DNA from: Corylus avellana
Taxonomy: Eukaryota; Streptophyta; Magnoliopsida; Fagales; Betulaceae
DNA: 64,000 nucleotides
Assembly: GCF_901000735.1 (NCBI RefSeq)
Contig: NC_081548.1
Location: 2,046,001 to 2,110,000 of the forward strand
Reading direction: 5' to 3'
Every line of letters starts with the position of its first letter. Positions within the stretch are counted from its first letter, which is position 1. The notes below the pieces were generated by a model, which was not told the origin of the DNA, did no database searches, and worked only from the letters and a program-made list of their open reading frames with translations. Positions 19,690 through 31,084 of this stretch are shown one piece after another. Made by a program: the position numbers and the translations under genes.

Positions 19690-22019
19690 GCAGATAAAAC
19701 ATTACAAGATTTTTTTCAGATATCCATGTGAAAGCTTTATAGTTCTTCAATGTGTAGGACAAATTTCATATTCTAACATTTGCAAAGTCAATCTGTATGG
19801 AATAAAAGCATATATGTTGCAGGTCATTAAGGTGATATTTCTTTTCATTTGTTTTGGACTATTGTTGTGTATTGCTATTTTATTTTGTTATATATATATA
19901 TATATATATTACAAAAATCTGTAAACTTGTGTTGTAATAAAAAAAAAAAAAAAATTCTTAAAGATTTTTTCAATTATTTTGTTGATGCAGAATATTGTTC
20001 ATTTGGAGTTTGGATTTTTATGGTTGTATTCTTATTGGCCCACCAAGTTGTTTTGATTAATATTTGAGTTCTATTGTTGAAATTGATTATGGTTGTCCCA
20101 TCATGGTAGGCATGGTAATGAAGTCACCTGCATGACTCTTCATTTCAAATAACTGAGTCGTCAGGATGGCTTACTTGGTGCATGACCGGCTGATTATTAT
20201 CACCACATTCCATCAATTATTTTCTTTAGGTTTTAAATAATTGCAATATTTCTGGAAAGATCTTGTTCTTTTATATCCATTAATATTTTTGGAAAGATCT
20301 TGTTCTTTTCTATTTTAAAATTCTTAAGCTATTTGTTTTTGCAAATCCTTTTTGATACTTAACCCAATATAAAGTTTGGACATTTCCTTTAAGAAACACA
20401 TACTTGAACCCAATTGATCATTTTTCTAGACAAGTTACATCTTTAAGGTAAGGATACGTCCCCAAAAAATAAGGAAATATATATATGAAAAAAAAAAAAA
20501 ACCCGATTATCTATAGGCACAAAAGGTCAAGCCGTTCTTATGAGCTGGCAAGTAAGGAGAAAGAACCATGATTGTTAGGTCATTCTCAAGGGTTAGGCTG
20601 CACATACTCTTTTAAATTGCCACTAGAAAAAGACATTTAGTTTGTTATTATAAGCCTATGAAATATGTTAAAACAGTGGATTTGAGCCTATGGATGAGTG
20701 ATGAAAGCATTTCCAACAAAAGATAGAACCACTTCTATTTCATTTTGTGAAGAAAAATTATTCTTGGAAGTTATCTTCCATAAATCATTGCGCTTTCCAA
20801 TTGTTTTCTACTTGTATCCATCATGTATTAGAATGCACCAAAATTCCACAAAGGGATGGAATACTAGAAAAAGACATTTCCTTCCATTTTTTGCCCAACT
20901 CGCCACCAGGCTCGCTCTCACCCCAGAATAGTTTGTGTGCTACTCCGAAGTGCTCGGCTTCTTCCGCTAGAAGCTCTCCACACCTCAGACCATCACCCAA
21001 AAGTTCGTTCGCTTGTAGGTTGGTTATTTTGGTTGCTCACCATGTGCTCTCGGTTCGGTTCTTAAGAATGTGTAGGAAAAGAAAACATACAAAATTTCAC
21101 GAGGATTTTGAAATTTCTAAGGACAGTCTTGGAACAAGCCTGTTCATGTTGTTTCATGCTTCATGAAAGTTAATCTTCTGAAACTCTCTTGGGAAAGTGT
21201 CACTGGAATCTGCCGAAAGCCACCTTCGCAATCCGCCCAAGGTCATCGTCTTTCAAGTGAGCTTTCTTGTCTTCTCTCTCTAATTTCTCACTTTAGAAAT
21301 GGGTTTTTCTTTGATTGGATAATGGTAATAGAAACGTGTGTTCCAAGTTGGGTACTTTAAACAAACAATAAAATTTTGAGAGCTGGGTTTGATTTTTTTT
21401 TTTTTTTTTTTTTTCAAAATGTTAGTTTGTTAAGATTTGGGAATCGGGTTGCGATTCTTTGTCGGTTTGGTTTGTTTCTAACGGGGTTCATTGTGAAGAA
21501 GACCTTGCTTTCTTGGCTTTTCTGCTCTTGGATATCCATGGAAACGGTTTTGGACTCTGTTTTTGGAGTTGGTATTGACTATGACTTTGGCTTCTTAAAC
21601 ATGAGGACTAGAAATATTGGAGTTGATTTCAGCAGAGTGAATGGGGACTGAGGCTTGGAGCTGGGCTCAGTTGGGAGAATTTGTCTTCTGGAAATAGGAT
21701 CATTAGGAGACAGCGAAGGGATTGGCTCTGAGAAATAGAGGCCAGATTTGTTGGCCGAGTTGTCGTGGTGGTATTTAGTGGCCGATAGTTTTAGTGCAAG
21801 GATGATCCTATTTCCAGAAGAATTGACAAAAATGTTTCTTATATTCTTATTTCCGATTTGTGTGAAACAGTAGCGATTTGTGTCCTTTGTCTTATTTTTA
21901 CTTTTTATATTCAGGGATGACTGTTGCTTCATTTTGTTACTTACAATTCTTTCCACCTCCATATGATGTAGATGGTAATGCCGTCTCTTCTTTTTTACTT
22001 AACCAATGGTTATGTACAA
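19690..22019 (+). repeat. 3' flank of D and duplicated spacer block, matching 49979-52244
   Basis: It begins with the former C-terminal codons of D and the RFL 3' flank (AATAAA at 19801), then a TA microsatellite (19890-19909, about 10 units, against about 19 at the same place after H). From 20378 comes the spacer block also seen at 3818 and 50607. An unrecognised open frame of 139 codons (20747-21166) lies inside, and there is a long T run at 21391-21414. Apart from the eIF4G shard that follows, no gene is recognised. Confidence 0.6.
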
Positions 22020-22445
22020 TATGCTCTAATATCTCTTTGCAAAATTTTCCTGTCAACATCTGTGAAATGATCTAACTTTTTGGTGACTTTGATGAGAAGC
22101 TTATATTTGATAAGGCTGTGACTTTGATGAGAACCCACGTTTTGTCCCATGTACGTAGTTTTATACAGTGACTTTGATGAGACGCTTCCTCCATTCCCAT
22201 CAGATGAACCTGGTGGGAAAGAAATCACATTTAAGCGAGTGCTCTTAAATAATTGTCAGGAGGCGTTTGAAGGAGCTGACAACCCGAGGGCAGAAATCAG
22301 GCAGATGACTGTCCCTGTGCAAGAAATGGAATGCAGGGATAAAGAACGGATGGTTTAGCTGTGGACTCTAGGAAGCATATGCCTTATTGGGGAGCTTTTG
22401 AAGCAGAAGATGGTGCCTGAAAAGATTGTCCACCATATTGTTCAG
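22020..22445 (+). pseudogene. eIF4G fragment: MIF4G domain exon
   Basis: The best-preserved eIF4G coding stretch. It reads SLQNF and IFDKA (early MIF4G), then [40 protein letters not shown] and [12 protein letters not shown] (ends 22358). After a stop it continues with [21 protein letters not shown] to the splice donor (CAG|GTTTGT) at 22445. These are hallmark sequences of plant eIF4G MIF4G, which binds eIF4A and eIF3. Stops, frame changes and missing flanking exons show that it is a pseudogene fragment. Confidence 0.9.
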
Positions 22446-22531
22446 GTTTGTATGACATTCATTCACTTGGTATTGCCTGTTTCTTACTACAATTTGAATC
22501 TGTCTAAAAACCTTCTCTTGCAATTTTATAG

Positions 22532-22990
22532 GAGCTTTTAGAACAAGATGCTAAAACATGCCCAGCAGAGAAGAATGTTGATACGAGGCCCATAGGTTTT
22601 GGGGGTATGATGCTTGGAATGCCCGGCCTTAATACTTAAAATTGGGAGGTTCCTCAGTCCCAATCAATGCCAAGGAACAATGGTCCTGGTCTGATCCAGT
22701 CTGCCGGACATGTGCAGCCATCTTTCATCAGCAAAACACCCTCCTGTAAATTCAATGTGTGGAGGAGCTAAAAGCCCCAGCGTATCACCCCTAGGTTGTT
22801 AAAGAAGCAATTCCCCTTGCACTGGAAAAGAGCCCACCGTTTGTTGGATGACATTGGCATTGCTTTGTCGAACGCACCAAAAACATTTGGTGAGGTTCTT
22901 GGGCAGTTGGTTCTGGCAGGGGTGTTTTCGGACTTGAAGCTATCCAGCATTTGGCAACTGCAGATATTGAAGAGTAGCCTTATTTTACTG
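22532..22990 (+). pseudogene. eIF4G fragment: next MIF4G exon, linker and MA3
   Basis: After an 86-nt intron-like gap with acceptor ttttatag it reads [13 protein letters not shown], then the eIF4G linker (GFGGMMLGMPGL, then WEVPQSQSMPRNNGPG after a stop). It ends with an MA3 shard ([11 protein letters not shown], frame changes, [28 protein letters not shown]). Large parts are missing between them. The order is collinear with a real eIF4G gene. Confidence 0.85.
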
Positions 22991-23523
22991 TCCATACTTC
23001 TCCTTCGAAAATTTTCCTACCCCTTTGAGTGATAATTATTGAGTTTATCAGAAAAAATAAATAAATAAATTATTGAGTTGTATTTTTTTAACAAGTGAGA
23101 AACAAAATATCTTGTACCTGTATCGAGGTACAGAATTTTTGCATTAAATTTTGGATTTATATGTGGCAAATACTTAGGTTTTTGTAACTGGTAATTTTTA
23201 TGGGGCTCAAATTTTTCTCAATGGATAAGGTTGATCACTTTGTATTTAGCTGAAATGAATGTCTGCATGTTCTTTGAGAATCTTTTAATGTTATGTTTGG
23301 ATTAAAATTTGACCATTGCTTAGAATTTTCAAATTTGTGATGTATCAATTTTATTTTGTATTGTTTGGTGGACAAAAACATTTTGCATCAAATCCCTACA
23401 AGAAGAAGCAAACAAACAAACAAAAAATCAAAAATAAAAAATTTAAGAGAACATTATGTCTAATTTCAAGAAATCATACCAACATTATGGTGGTGGAGGA
23501 CAACCAAGCATAAAAATTTAAAG
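22991..23523. repeat. Spacer shared with 16800-17329 and 59650-60183
   Basis: Non-coding AT-rich spacer including the tatcttgtacctgtatcgaggtaca segment. No gene is seen. Confidence 0.5.
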
Positions 23524-23868
23524 GGAAAAGTATACTTTACCTCCCAAAGTTCGGGACGATTTTTAATTCGACCTCCAATGTTTTAAATTTTGCAATGCAC
23601 TTCCTAAAACTTTCAAATTTTTGCAATTCGACCAATTTTATTCCAAAATTTTCATATTGCCCATATATATATATATATAAATAGGGGTGCAAAAATGGTC
23701 ATATGCCCACTAATAAAAAAATTAGGGACTATTTAAGAGTTTTGAGATAAAATTGGTCGAATTGTAAAAATTTGAAAGTTTGGAAGGGTGCATTGCAAAA
23801 ATTAAAACATTTGAGGTCAAATTGAAAACTATCCCAAACTTTAAAGAGTAAAGTGTAATTTTTTCAAA
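23524..23868. mobile_element. Fold-back MITE upstream of copy E
   Basis: Approximately 145-bp arms form an imperfect inverted repeat (left tactttacctcccaaagttc..gcaattcgaccaatttta, right taaaattggtcgaattgta..aaactttaaagagtaaag) around an AT microsatellite and loop. It is the best-preserved of three copies. Confidence 0.75.
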
Positions 23869-24049
23869 TTTAAAATATCAATTTTAATCTACACAAATAT
23901 TGGGCACACAAGATAATGTCAAAGGGGGAGACGACTCACACGAGAGGTGAAAAAAAAAAAAAAAAATGATGTTGAAAACAAGAAAACGGGAAAAGATGCG
24001 ATAAAAAAAAGAAAATCAGCATCACAAATCAACAACTCGGGGTATCGCG

Positions 24050-24083
24050 TAACAGAAACGTCGTCGTGTAATCACGCGTATAA
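24050..24083 (+). promoter_or_regulatory. Putative core promoter of copy E
   Basis: The segment aacagaaacgtcgtcgtgta followed by atcacgcgTATAA (TATA at 24079) lies about 160 bp before the ATG. It is conserved at the same place before copies G, H and J. Its role is inferred from conservation and the TATA-like motif. Confidence 0.45.
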
Positions 24084-24239
24084 GAACCCAGACCTCCTCT
24101 CCCCTACCCTCCCCTCCCCCTCCTCTACTACTCCACTCCACTCCACATACATACTTCGTCTGCTTATTTTCTCGAGTCCTTTGAGGCACTGCATCATCAG
24201 ATCTGCTTCTTCTGCTTATTTCTTCCACTTCATCAGGAA

Positions 24240-26074
24240 ATGGGTACGATTTCCAAGTCTACAAACTCTCTTGCTTTCTTCTTCAATCATTATTCTCATC
24301 TTAGGGTTTCTTTCAATGCTCAATTTTTTTATTATTATTGTCGTTGTTTTAGTGCTACTTCTGCCAAAACTACCAATAGTGGTAGAGATATTGTGGAAAG
24401 CTCCAGTCAGTTCTTGAAATCTGTAAGAGATCGATGCAGATCTCGAAGCTTTAGGAATCTTGACGATGCCTTAGGCCTGTTTGATAGAATGCTTCACATG
24501 CACCCTTTGCCTTCCATTGTGGATTTTACTCAATTGCTGGGTGCAATTGCAAGAATGAAGCATCACTCAACTGTTGTTACTCTAATTAAAGAAATGGAAC
24601 TGTCAGGAATTGCTCCCGATGCTCGTACTCTAGGGGTTCTGACTAATTGCTTCTGCCATTTGAACCGAGTAGATTTCAGCTTCTCTGTCTTAGCAAGAAT
24701 TTTGAAACTTGGTTTTCAACCAGACTGTATAATTCTAACAACTCTTGTCAAGGGGCTCTGTTTTCAGGGTAAAATTGTTGAAGCTGTGAAGTTTGTTAAG
24801 GAAATGGAGAACAATGGCTATAAACCTAATACAATTACACCTACGGAACAATAATGAATTGTTTGTGTAAAATAGGTAAGACCGGTAAAACTATTGGGTT
24901 GCTTCGGAAAATGGAAGAAAGAAATCTTGAAATTGATGTAGTGCTGTATAATACAATCATTGATAGCTTATGTAAGGACAGATTGGTAACTAAGGCTTTG
25001 GCTTTTTTCTTTGAAATGACAAATAGAGGAATTAATCCAGACGTTTTCACTTACAATTCTTTAATTCAGGGCCTATGCAATTTCGGTCGGTGGAAGGAGG
25101 CAACTAAACTATGGAATGAGATGGTGGAAAGGAAAATCATGCCCGATTTGCATACATTCAGCATATTGGTGGACACACTTGGCAAAGAAGGGAGGTTGAT
25201 AGAGGCTAATGAAGTTTTTGATGCAATGATTAAAAGAGGCATAAAGCCAAATGTAGTCACGTACAATTCTTTGATTGACGGTTATTGTTTGCAAAATAAA
25301 ATGGATGAAGCTGTTAAAACATTTAATACGATGGTTCGAAATGGTTGTTCGCCATGTGTTGTTAGCTATAACATATTGATCAATGGATATTGTAAGAACA
25401 GAAAAATTGATGAGGCATTAAGTCTATTTCGTGAAATGTCTAACACCGGAATTTTTCCTAATGTTGCCACTTACAACACTCTAATTGGAGGGTTTTGCCG
25501 AGTTGGAAGACCTAAAATTGCATTAGAGCTACTCTACGAGATGCAAGGTTGTGGCCAACCTCCAAATATCCAAACTTGTGCTATTTTGTTAGATGGCCTA
25601 TGTAAGAATCTACACTTTACTGAGGCAATGGCATTGTTTAAGGAGATGGAAGACAAAAGGTTAGACCTTAATATTGTGATTTACAGCATCTTGATTGATG
25701 GTATGTGTAATGCTGGGAAACTTACGACTGCAAGTGAATTATTTAATGCTCTTCCTACCAAAGGTTTTCAACCTAATGTTTGCACTTACACTATAATGAT
25801 CAAAGGGCTTTGCAAAGAGGGACTGCTAAATGAAGCGATGGATTTATTTGAGAAAATGGAAGAGAACGGCTGTTCACCTAACCATTTCACTTATAACACT
25901 ATCATTCAAGGCTTCTTGCAACATTATGAGACATCATGGGCAGTGAAATATCTCCAGATGATGCTTGGCAAGGGTTTCTCGGCAAATGCAACCACTGCAA
26001 CAATTTTAATCGACTTGATGTCTACTAATCGAGCAGATAAAACATTGCAAGATTTTTTTCAAATATCTGTGTGA
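24240..26074 (+). pseudogene. RFL PPR gene with a single 2-nt frameshift (copy E)
   Basis: The family ATG at 24240 opens 204 codons. At 24836-24840 the sequence attacacctac has two extra bases relative to all paralogues (attacctac), shifting the frame and giving a stop at 24852-24854. The second part (24854-26074) then runs open to the normal end, DFFQISV. The length is 1835 nt, exactly two more than intact J. Presequence and all 14 full repeats are otherwise present and no other stop is seen. Because this is the only lesion and is a dinucleotide duplication, a sequencing or assembly error is possible; otherwise it is a very young pseudogene. AATAAA is at 26133-26138. From about 25622 onward I see no difference from J. 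Confidence 0.88.
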
Positions 26075-29000
26075 AAGCTTTCGAGTTCTTCGACTTGTAG
26101 GACAAATTTCATATTCTAAGCTTTCTATAAGGAATAAATACATATTTGCTGCAAGTCATTAAGGTGTTATTTATTTCCATGTCTTTTGGACTATTGTTGT
26201 GTATTGCTATTCCTATTTTGTTATATTTTTTTACAAATTTCTGTAGACTTGTGTTGTAATAAAAATAAAAAACATTCTGAAAGATTTATTCAATTATTTT
26301 GTTGATGCTGAATTATTGCCGAATATTGGTCATTTGGAGTTTGGATTTTTTTATGATTGTATTCTTATTGGCCCACCAAGTTGTTTTTATTAATATGTGA
26401 GTCCTATGTTGAAATTGATTATAGTTGTCATGTCATGGTGAACATGGTAATATCATGGTCAGACATTTAAATTCCCAATATATAGTTTGGACATTTCCTT
26501 TAAGCAACACATACTCGAACCCAATTGATCATTTTTCTAGACAAGTTACATCTTTTAAGATAAGGATAATAGAATGCCCTTTCATCTTTGTGCAATGAAT
26601 TTTTTTCCTAGGTATACACTATACATTATTTCTTTCTTTTGTAAATTATTCTTAAACGTTATTAGCTCACTAAGAGGCAAAGGTAGACCTCTCACGTGGT
26701 AAGGCCTAATATCAAATACCTAATTCGGTTTCAAAAATTATTGTAGGTAGTAGTAGACTTAAAAATGAGACGGTCTTTTCCAATATTTTAATTATTTAAA
26801 AAATTAAAATATATATATATATATATACACATTAAAAAAATTAAAAATTAAAAATTGGGTGGTTTGAGCCACCCCCTATGGCCGGCCGGGCTTAACAATT
26901 ATCCTTACCCTTGGTAAAAAAAAAAAAATCATGATTATGCATTTATGCCGCACCTCCCCCCCAGCAACTTGAGGGGGCAAATGTATTTAGGAATACTTGT
27001 ACTTTGAGTCCTGAAACTTGAGTGATTAAGTCTACTCTAAATTCTTTTTTTTTTTTTTAATTTATTTTTTATTTGCTCCTCTAAGTTTCGGGAAATTTAA
27101 AGAACGTAAGGTTGAAGATGAATAAATTGGACCGTTTCACTAACCCAATATTTTTCTTGAAGTTTATTGCGTAGATAATGAAAAAAATACAATTTTTTAT
27201 TTGAAATAATATAATTGACAGACAAAGGTATTGGTGCAAGAGAAAAAGAAAAAGCACAAGAAGGGACAAGCGTGCAAGTGTGAAATGTGCCGTACAGGCA
27301 TGCAAAGCAAAAAATAAGACAAAAAAAAAGGACAGAATTTTCTTCCGAACTGAGTTAGAGGAACTTCCTCCAACTCATTGTGTTTGTAGCCTTTCCAGAA
27401 GAATTGACAAAAATGTTTCTTATATTCCTATTTCCGATTTGTGCCCTTTGTCTTATTTTAACTTTTTATATGCAGGTATGACTATTGCTTCATTTTGTTA
27501 CTTACAATTCTTTCCACCCCCATATGATGCAGATGTAATGCCGTCTCCTCTTTTTTACTTAACCAATGATTATGTACAATATGCTCTAATATCTCTTTGT
27601 AAAATTTTCCTGTCAATATCTATGCAATGATCTAACTTTATGGTGACCAGCATCTAACATTGTCAGTAACAGATATGCGGTTCATGAATCTTTTGAGCTT
27701 TGTGCTCTTTCGAAAATGATTGAAATACCTTTCGAGGTTAGTGTTCATTCTCATATCTCTTTTGCCTCGAAAAACCTTTTGAGGTTAGTGTTCATTCTCA
27801 TATATCTTTTGCTTTGGTTATCGCCTATGCGGTTTATTTATTTGCTTTTGTCCAAGATATAGAAGACATTGTATTTTTTAACCAATTTCTTATTCTCAGC
27901 TTGTTGACTCTTTGAAATCGTAAAATTCAAATGCATAGGAGCACCCATTTTGATAGCATCATTCTTCAACATGGGTGCCAAGTTGTCCATCATTGAAGAG
28001 GAGAGGAAGAAAGGCCAACAACTCATTGTGGACCAGTTATATTTTTAGAAGATTGCATAGACGAAGTTTAATTTTGCAATTTGATCCTTCTGTGTGTTCA
28101 TGCTTTTGGTATTCAGCTATGGTATAATTTTGCAGCTTGATCCTTTTGTGTAATTATGCTTTTATTTTTATTTTTATTTTTGTTTTTTATTTTTTGTGAC
28201 CAAACAAAGTATAATGTCTCTGAAACACTTCAATAGTATAAATTAAGGGTCCAAAGCCCTATTTCTGTAAGTATTTGGCTTATGTGCTCATTGTGTTTGT
28301 AGCCTTTTTACCCCACATAAGCCAAATCTTTTGTGTAAAATCCCCTTAAGATCATGATAATCTAAGTACGATTGATAATTACCTAGTATTTGTGGAACAA
28401 AGGGTTTGTCTGGGAATGAGGTATCAATAAATCTGATTTTAAAAATTGCGTTTTTTAAGTCATTATTTTTTAAAATTGTAAAAGCGTTTAGTAAAATATG
28501 TTGACAATTATTTTTTTTTATCAAATATTTGTTATACGAAATCGTGATTTTGGTTTAAATTCACGCATTTTTAAATAAACACCCCATAGCTTGCTTATAG
28601 AAATTGTAGATTTTTTTCCTATTTTAAATTAAGTGCTTTTTAAATTGTAATACCAAACGTCTTATGTTTTGCAATATATTTTAAAAACGCATATTATTCT
28701 TGAGGTATCAATAAACAAGGACTAATGATAACACTTCTTAGAGAGGAATAAAGGGAGAGATTGACACTTGACAAGAACTAATAATCAATTATTATATAGA
28801 ATGAAAATATTTCTTCTGATTATGGACATTAGTTTATATAATATTCAGATATCTAGAGAAGTGCTCCTACATAAGTGCTTTCATGTGCACCTGCAACTAG
28901 CTTTATGTTTTTATTAAGGATCAAATAATGTTTATTACCTCATGTATAAAGTCATGTTCCAAATGTGTTTATTCAAGATAAAGTTTCCAATGGGTTTATA

Positions 29001-29150
29001 ATTAGTTTCTCAGTGTCATCCTTTTTAAGTTATGTGATCAATGTGATAGTATATTGTGGAATGGGTTTGTATATGACATTCATTCACTTGGTATTGCATG
29101 TTTTTTACTACAATCTAAACCTTTCTAAAACTTTGTCGTGCAATTTATAG
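26075..29150 (+). repeat. 3' flank and spacer after copy E, duplicated after F and J
   Basis: Matches 31085-34090 (after F) closely, and 62729-64000 (after J) with no difference seen. It contains the catttcctttaag motif (26489), an AT microsatellite near 26808, a hairpin-forming gggtggtttgagccaccccc segment (about 26855), a poly-T run, the pre-MIF4G segment (27400-27630), two copies of a cctttcgaggttagtgttcattctcat motif (27728-27800), and an AT-rich part with duplicated gaggtatcaataaa motifs (about 28419 and 28704). No intact gene is recognised. Confidence 0.6.
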
Positions 29151-29305
29151 GAGCTTTTGGAACAAGATGCTAAAACATGCCCAGCAGAGGAGAATGTTAA
29201 TACAAGGCCCATAGATTTTGGTCTTTGGGGGTATGATTCCCGGAATGCCCGGCCTTGATTCTTTACAATTGGGAGGTTCCTCAGTCCCAATCAATGCCAA
29301 GGCTT
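29151..29305 (+). pseudogene. eIF4G fragment: MIF4G exon piece with linker
   Basis: After the acceptor caatttatag it reads [16 protein letters not shown], then a GFG..GMIPGMPGLD-like linker in shifted frames, before similarity ends. It is a relic exon, identical to 34091-34245 and similar to 46858-47008. Confidence 0.75.
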
Positions 29306-29799
29306 AATTTTAATTTTGAAAACAAATTAGATCTACCATATTCTTTAAGAATCTTTTGATGTTAAGTTGGGTTAAAATTTTTGACTGTTGTTTAGAGTCT
29401 TCAAAATGATGATCTGTTAATTTTAATTTGCATTCTTTGGATGAGTATTTTTTTTTATTAAAAAAAATAAATAAACATAATGACAATAATAGTAATAATA
29501 ATGACAACGACAACGATGACAATAGTATCGTTTTTTCATTTTAAGTAAAATAGAGATGATTCATTTTAGGGTCAAAATCAATAAAATCATAAATAATATA
29601 TGATTGGGTGTTAGACTCATAAAATCATATATGACAAATAATTAGCAGAATCGGCAGGCATTAAGCAATGATTTAAGAGTAAAAGTACCCTGCCTTTTAT
29701 GGGACCCAAGTTTCAAAAATATAAAAAATGAACAACAAATTTTGTTGCGAAGCTATTCAAAAAACAGAATACGAAAAGCTAAGAACAACAACCATTTGG

Positions 29800-29912
29800 T
29801 CCTCAGGAGGTACTTCAATCGGCTGGGACCACGCCTAATTAAGCGGGGATCACTAATTCGAATCCCTCTCTCTACATGTCAAAAAAAAAAATAAAAAAAA
29901 AAATAACAACAA
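29800..29912 (+). mobile_element. Possible tRNA-derived SINE
   Basis: A short unit has an A-box-like segment (ttcaatcggctggga), then a B-box-like segment (aattcgaatccc) about 45 nt later, then an A-rich tail. These are hallmarks of RNA polymerase III-derived SINEs. The flanks share aacaacaacc as a possible target duplication. The same unit occurs at 34740-34852 and 47518-47627. Confidence 0.45.
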
Positions 29913-30008
29913 CAACAACAATAACAACAACCGCAAAAGAATAATAATGATGTGAATTACCTAAACTTTCGACGAGTAGACAAACAATTTTCATCAAATC
30001 TTGAACTA

Positions 30009-30012
<4 letters not shown>

Positions 30013-30049
<37 letters not shown>
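30013..30049. repeat. AT microsatellite
   Basis: About 18 uninterrupted AT units; the same length is seen at 34953-34989. Confidence 0.9.
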
Positions 30050-30052
<3 letters not shown>

Positions 30053-30153
30053 TCAAGAGAACATTATGTCTAATTTCAAGAAACATACCAACATTCTGGA
30101 CGAGGACAACCAAGCATAAGCATTAAGCATAAAAATTTAAAATATCAATTTTA

Positions 30154-30253
30154 NNNNNNNNNNNNNNNNNNNNNNNNNNNNNNNNNNNNNNNNNNNNNNN
30201 NNNNNNNNNNNNNNNNNNNNNNNNNNNNNNNNNNNNNNNNNNNNNNNNNNNNN
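30154..30253. other. Assembly gap 1 (100 N)
   Basis: Exactly 100 undetermined bases, a conventional placeholder for unknown length. By comparison with E, J and G, the missing sequence should hold at least the promoter and the first eight repeats of copy F, about 1.3 kb or more. Confidence 0.98.
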
Positions 30254-31084
30254 AAGCCAAATGTAGTCACGTACAATTCTTTGATTGACGGTTATTGTTT
30301 GCAAAATAAAATGGATGAAGCTGTTAAAACATTTAATACGATGGTTCGAAATGGTTGTTCGCCATGTGTTGTTAGCTATAACATATTGATCAATGGATAT
30401 TGTAAGAACAGAAAAATTGATGAGGCATTAAGTCTATTTCGTGAAATGTCTAACACCGGAATTTTTCCTAATGTTGCCACTTACAACACTCTAATTGGAG
30501 GGTTTTGCCGAGTTGGAAGACCTAAAATTGCATTAGAGCTACTCTACGAGATGCAAGGTTGTGGCCAACCTCCAAATATCCAAACTTGTGCTATTTTGTT
30601 AGATGGCCTATGTAAGAATCTACACTTTACTGAGGCAATGGCATTGTTTAAGGAGATGGAAGACAAAAGGTTAGACCTTAATATTGTGATTTACAGCATC
30701 TTGATTGATGGTATGTGTAATGCTGGGAAACTTACGATTGCAAGTGAAGTATTTAATGCTCTTCCTACCAAAGGCTTTCAACCTAATGTTTGCACATACA
30801 CTATAATGATCAAAGGGCTTTGCAAAGAGGGACTACTAAATGAAGCAAGGGATTTATTTGAGAAAATGGAAGAGAACGGTTGTTCACCTAACCATTTTAC
30901 TTATAACACTATCATTCAAGGCTTCTTGCAACATTATGAGACATCATGGGCAGTGAAATATCTCCAGATGATGCTTGGCAAGGGTTTCTCGGCAAATGCA
31001 ACCACTGCAACCATTTTGATCGACTTGATGTCTACTAATCGAGCAGATAAAGCATTGCAAGATTTTTTTCAAATATCTATGTAA
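30254..31084 (+). CDS. RFL PPR protein, 3' half only (copy F, 5' end in gap)
   Basis: The frame is open from the gap edge (KPNVVTYNSLIDGYCLQNKMDEA) through six full repeats to the stop after DFFQISM. The sequence is almost identical to the 3' half of copy E, with a few changes such as TIASEVF for TTASELF and a final Met instead of Val. The presequence and repeats 1-8 fall in the gap, so it cannot be judged intact or broken; the visible half is undamaged. The 3' flank differs slightly from that of E (a short deletion after gacaaatagttg near 31120). Confidence 0.85.
   Translation, partial: KPNVVTYNSLIDGYCLQNKMDEAVKTFNTMVRNGCSPCVVSYNILINGYCKNRKIDEALSLFREMSNTGIFPNVATYNTLIGGFCRVGRPKIALELLYEMQGCGQPPNIQTCAILLDGLCKNLHFTEAMALFKEMEDKRLDLNIVIYSILIDGMCNAGKLTIASEVFNALPTKGFQPNVCTYTIMIKGLCKEGLLNEARDLFEKMEENGCSPNHFTYNTIIQGFLQHYETSWAVKYLQMMLGKGFSANATTATILIDLMSTNRADKALQDFFQISM

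Larger units (their letters stand above)
29306..30153. repeat. Spacer ending at assembly gap 1, identical to 34246-35093
   Basis: AT-rich and non-coding, with taa/tga microrepeats, a SINE-like element (29800-29912), and an AT microsatellite at 30013-30049. The copy 4940 bp downstream appears identical base for base, including microsatellite length. The gap begins where that second copy continues into the 5' flank of copy G. Confidence 0.7.

Noticed and set aside
29790..29890. Functional tRNA gene
   Set aside because: Box-like motifs are present, but no cloverleaf or acceptor stem could be drawn, and the unit ends in an A-rich tail; at most a SINE.
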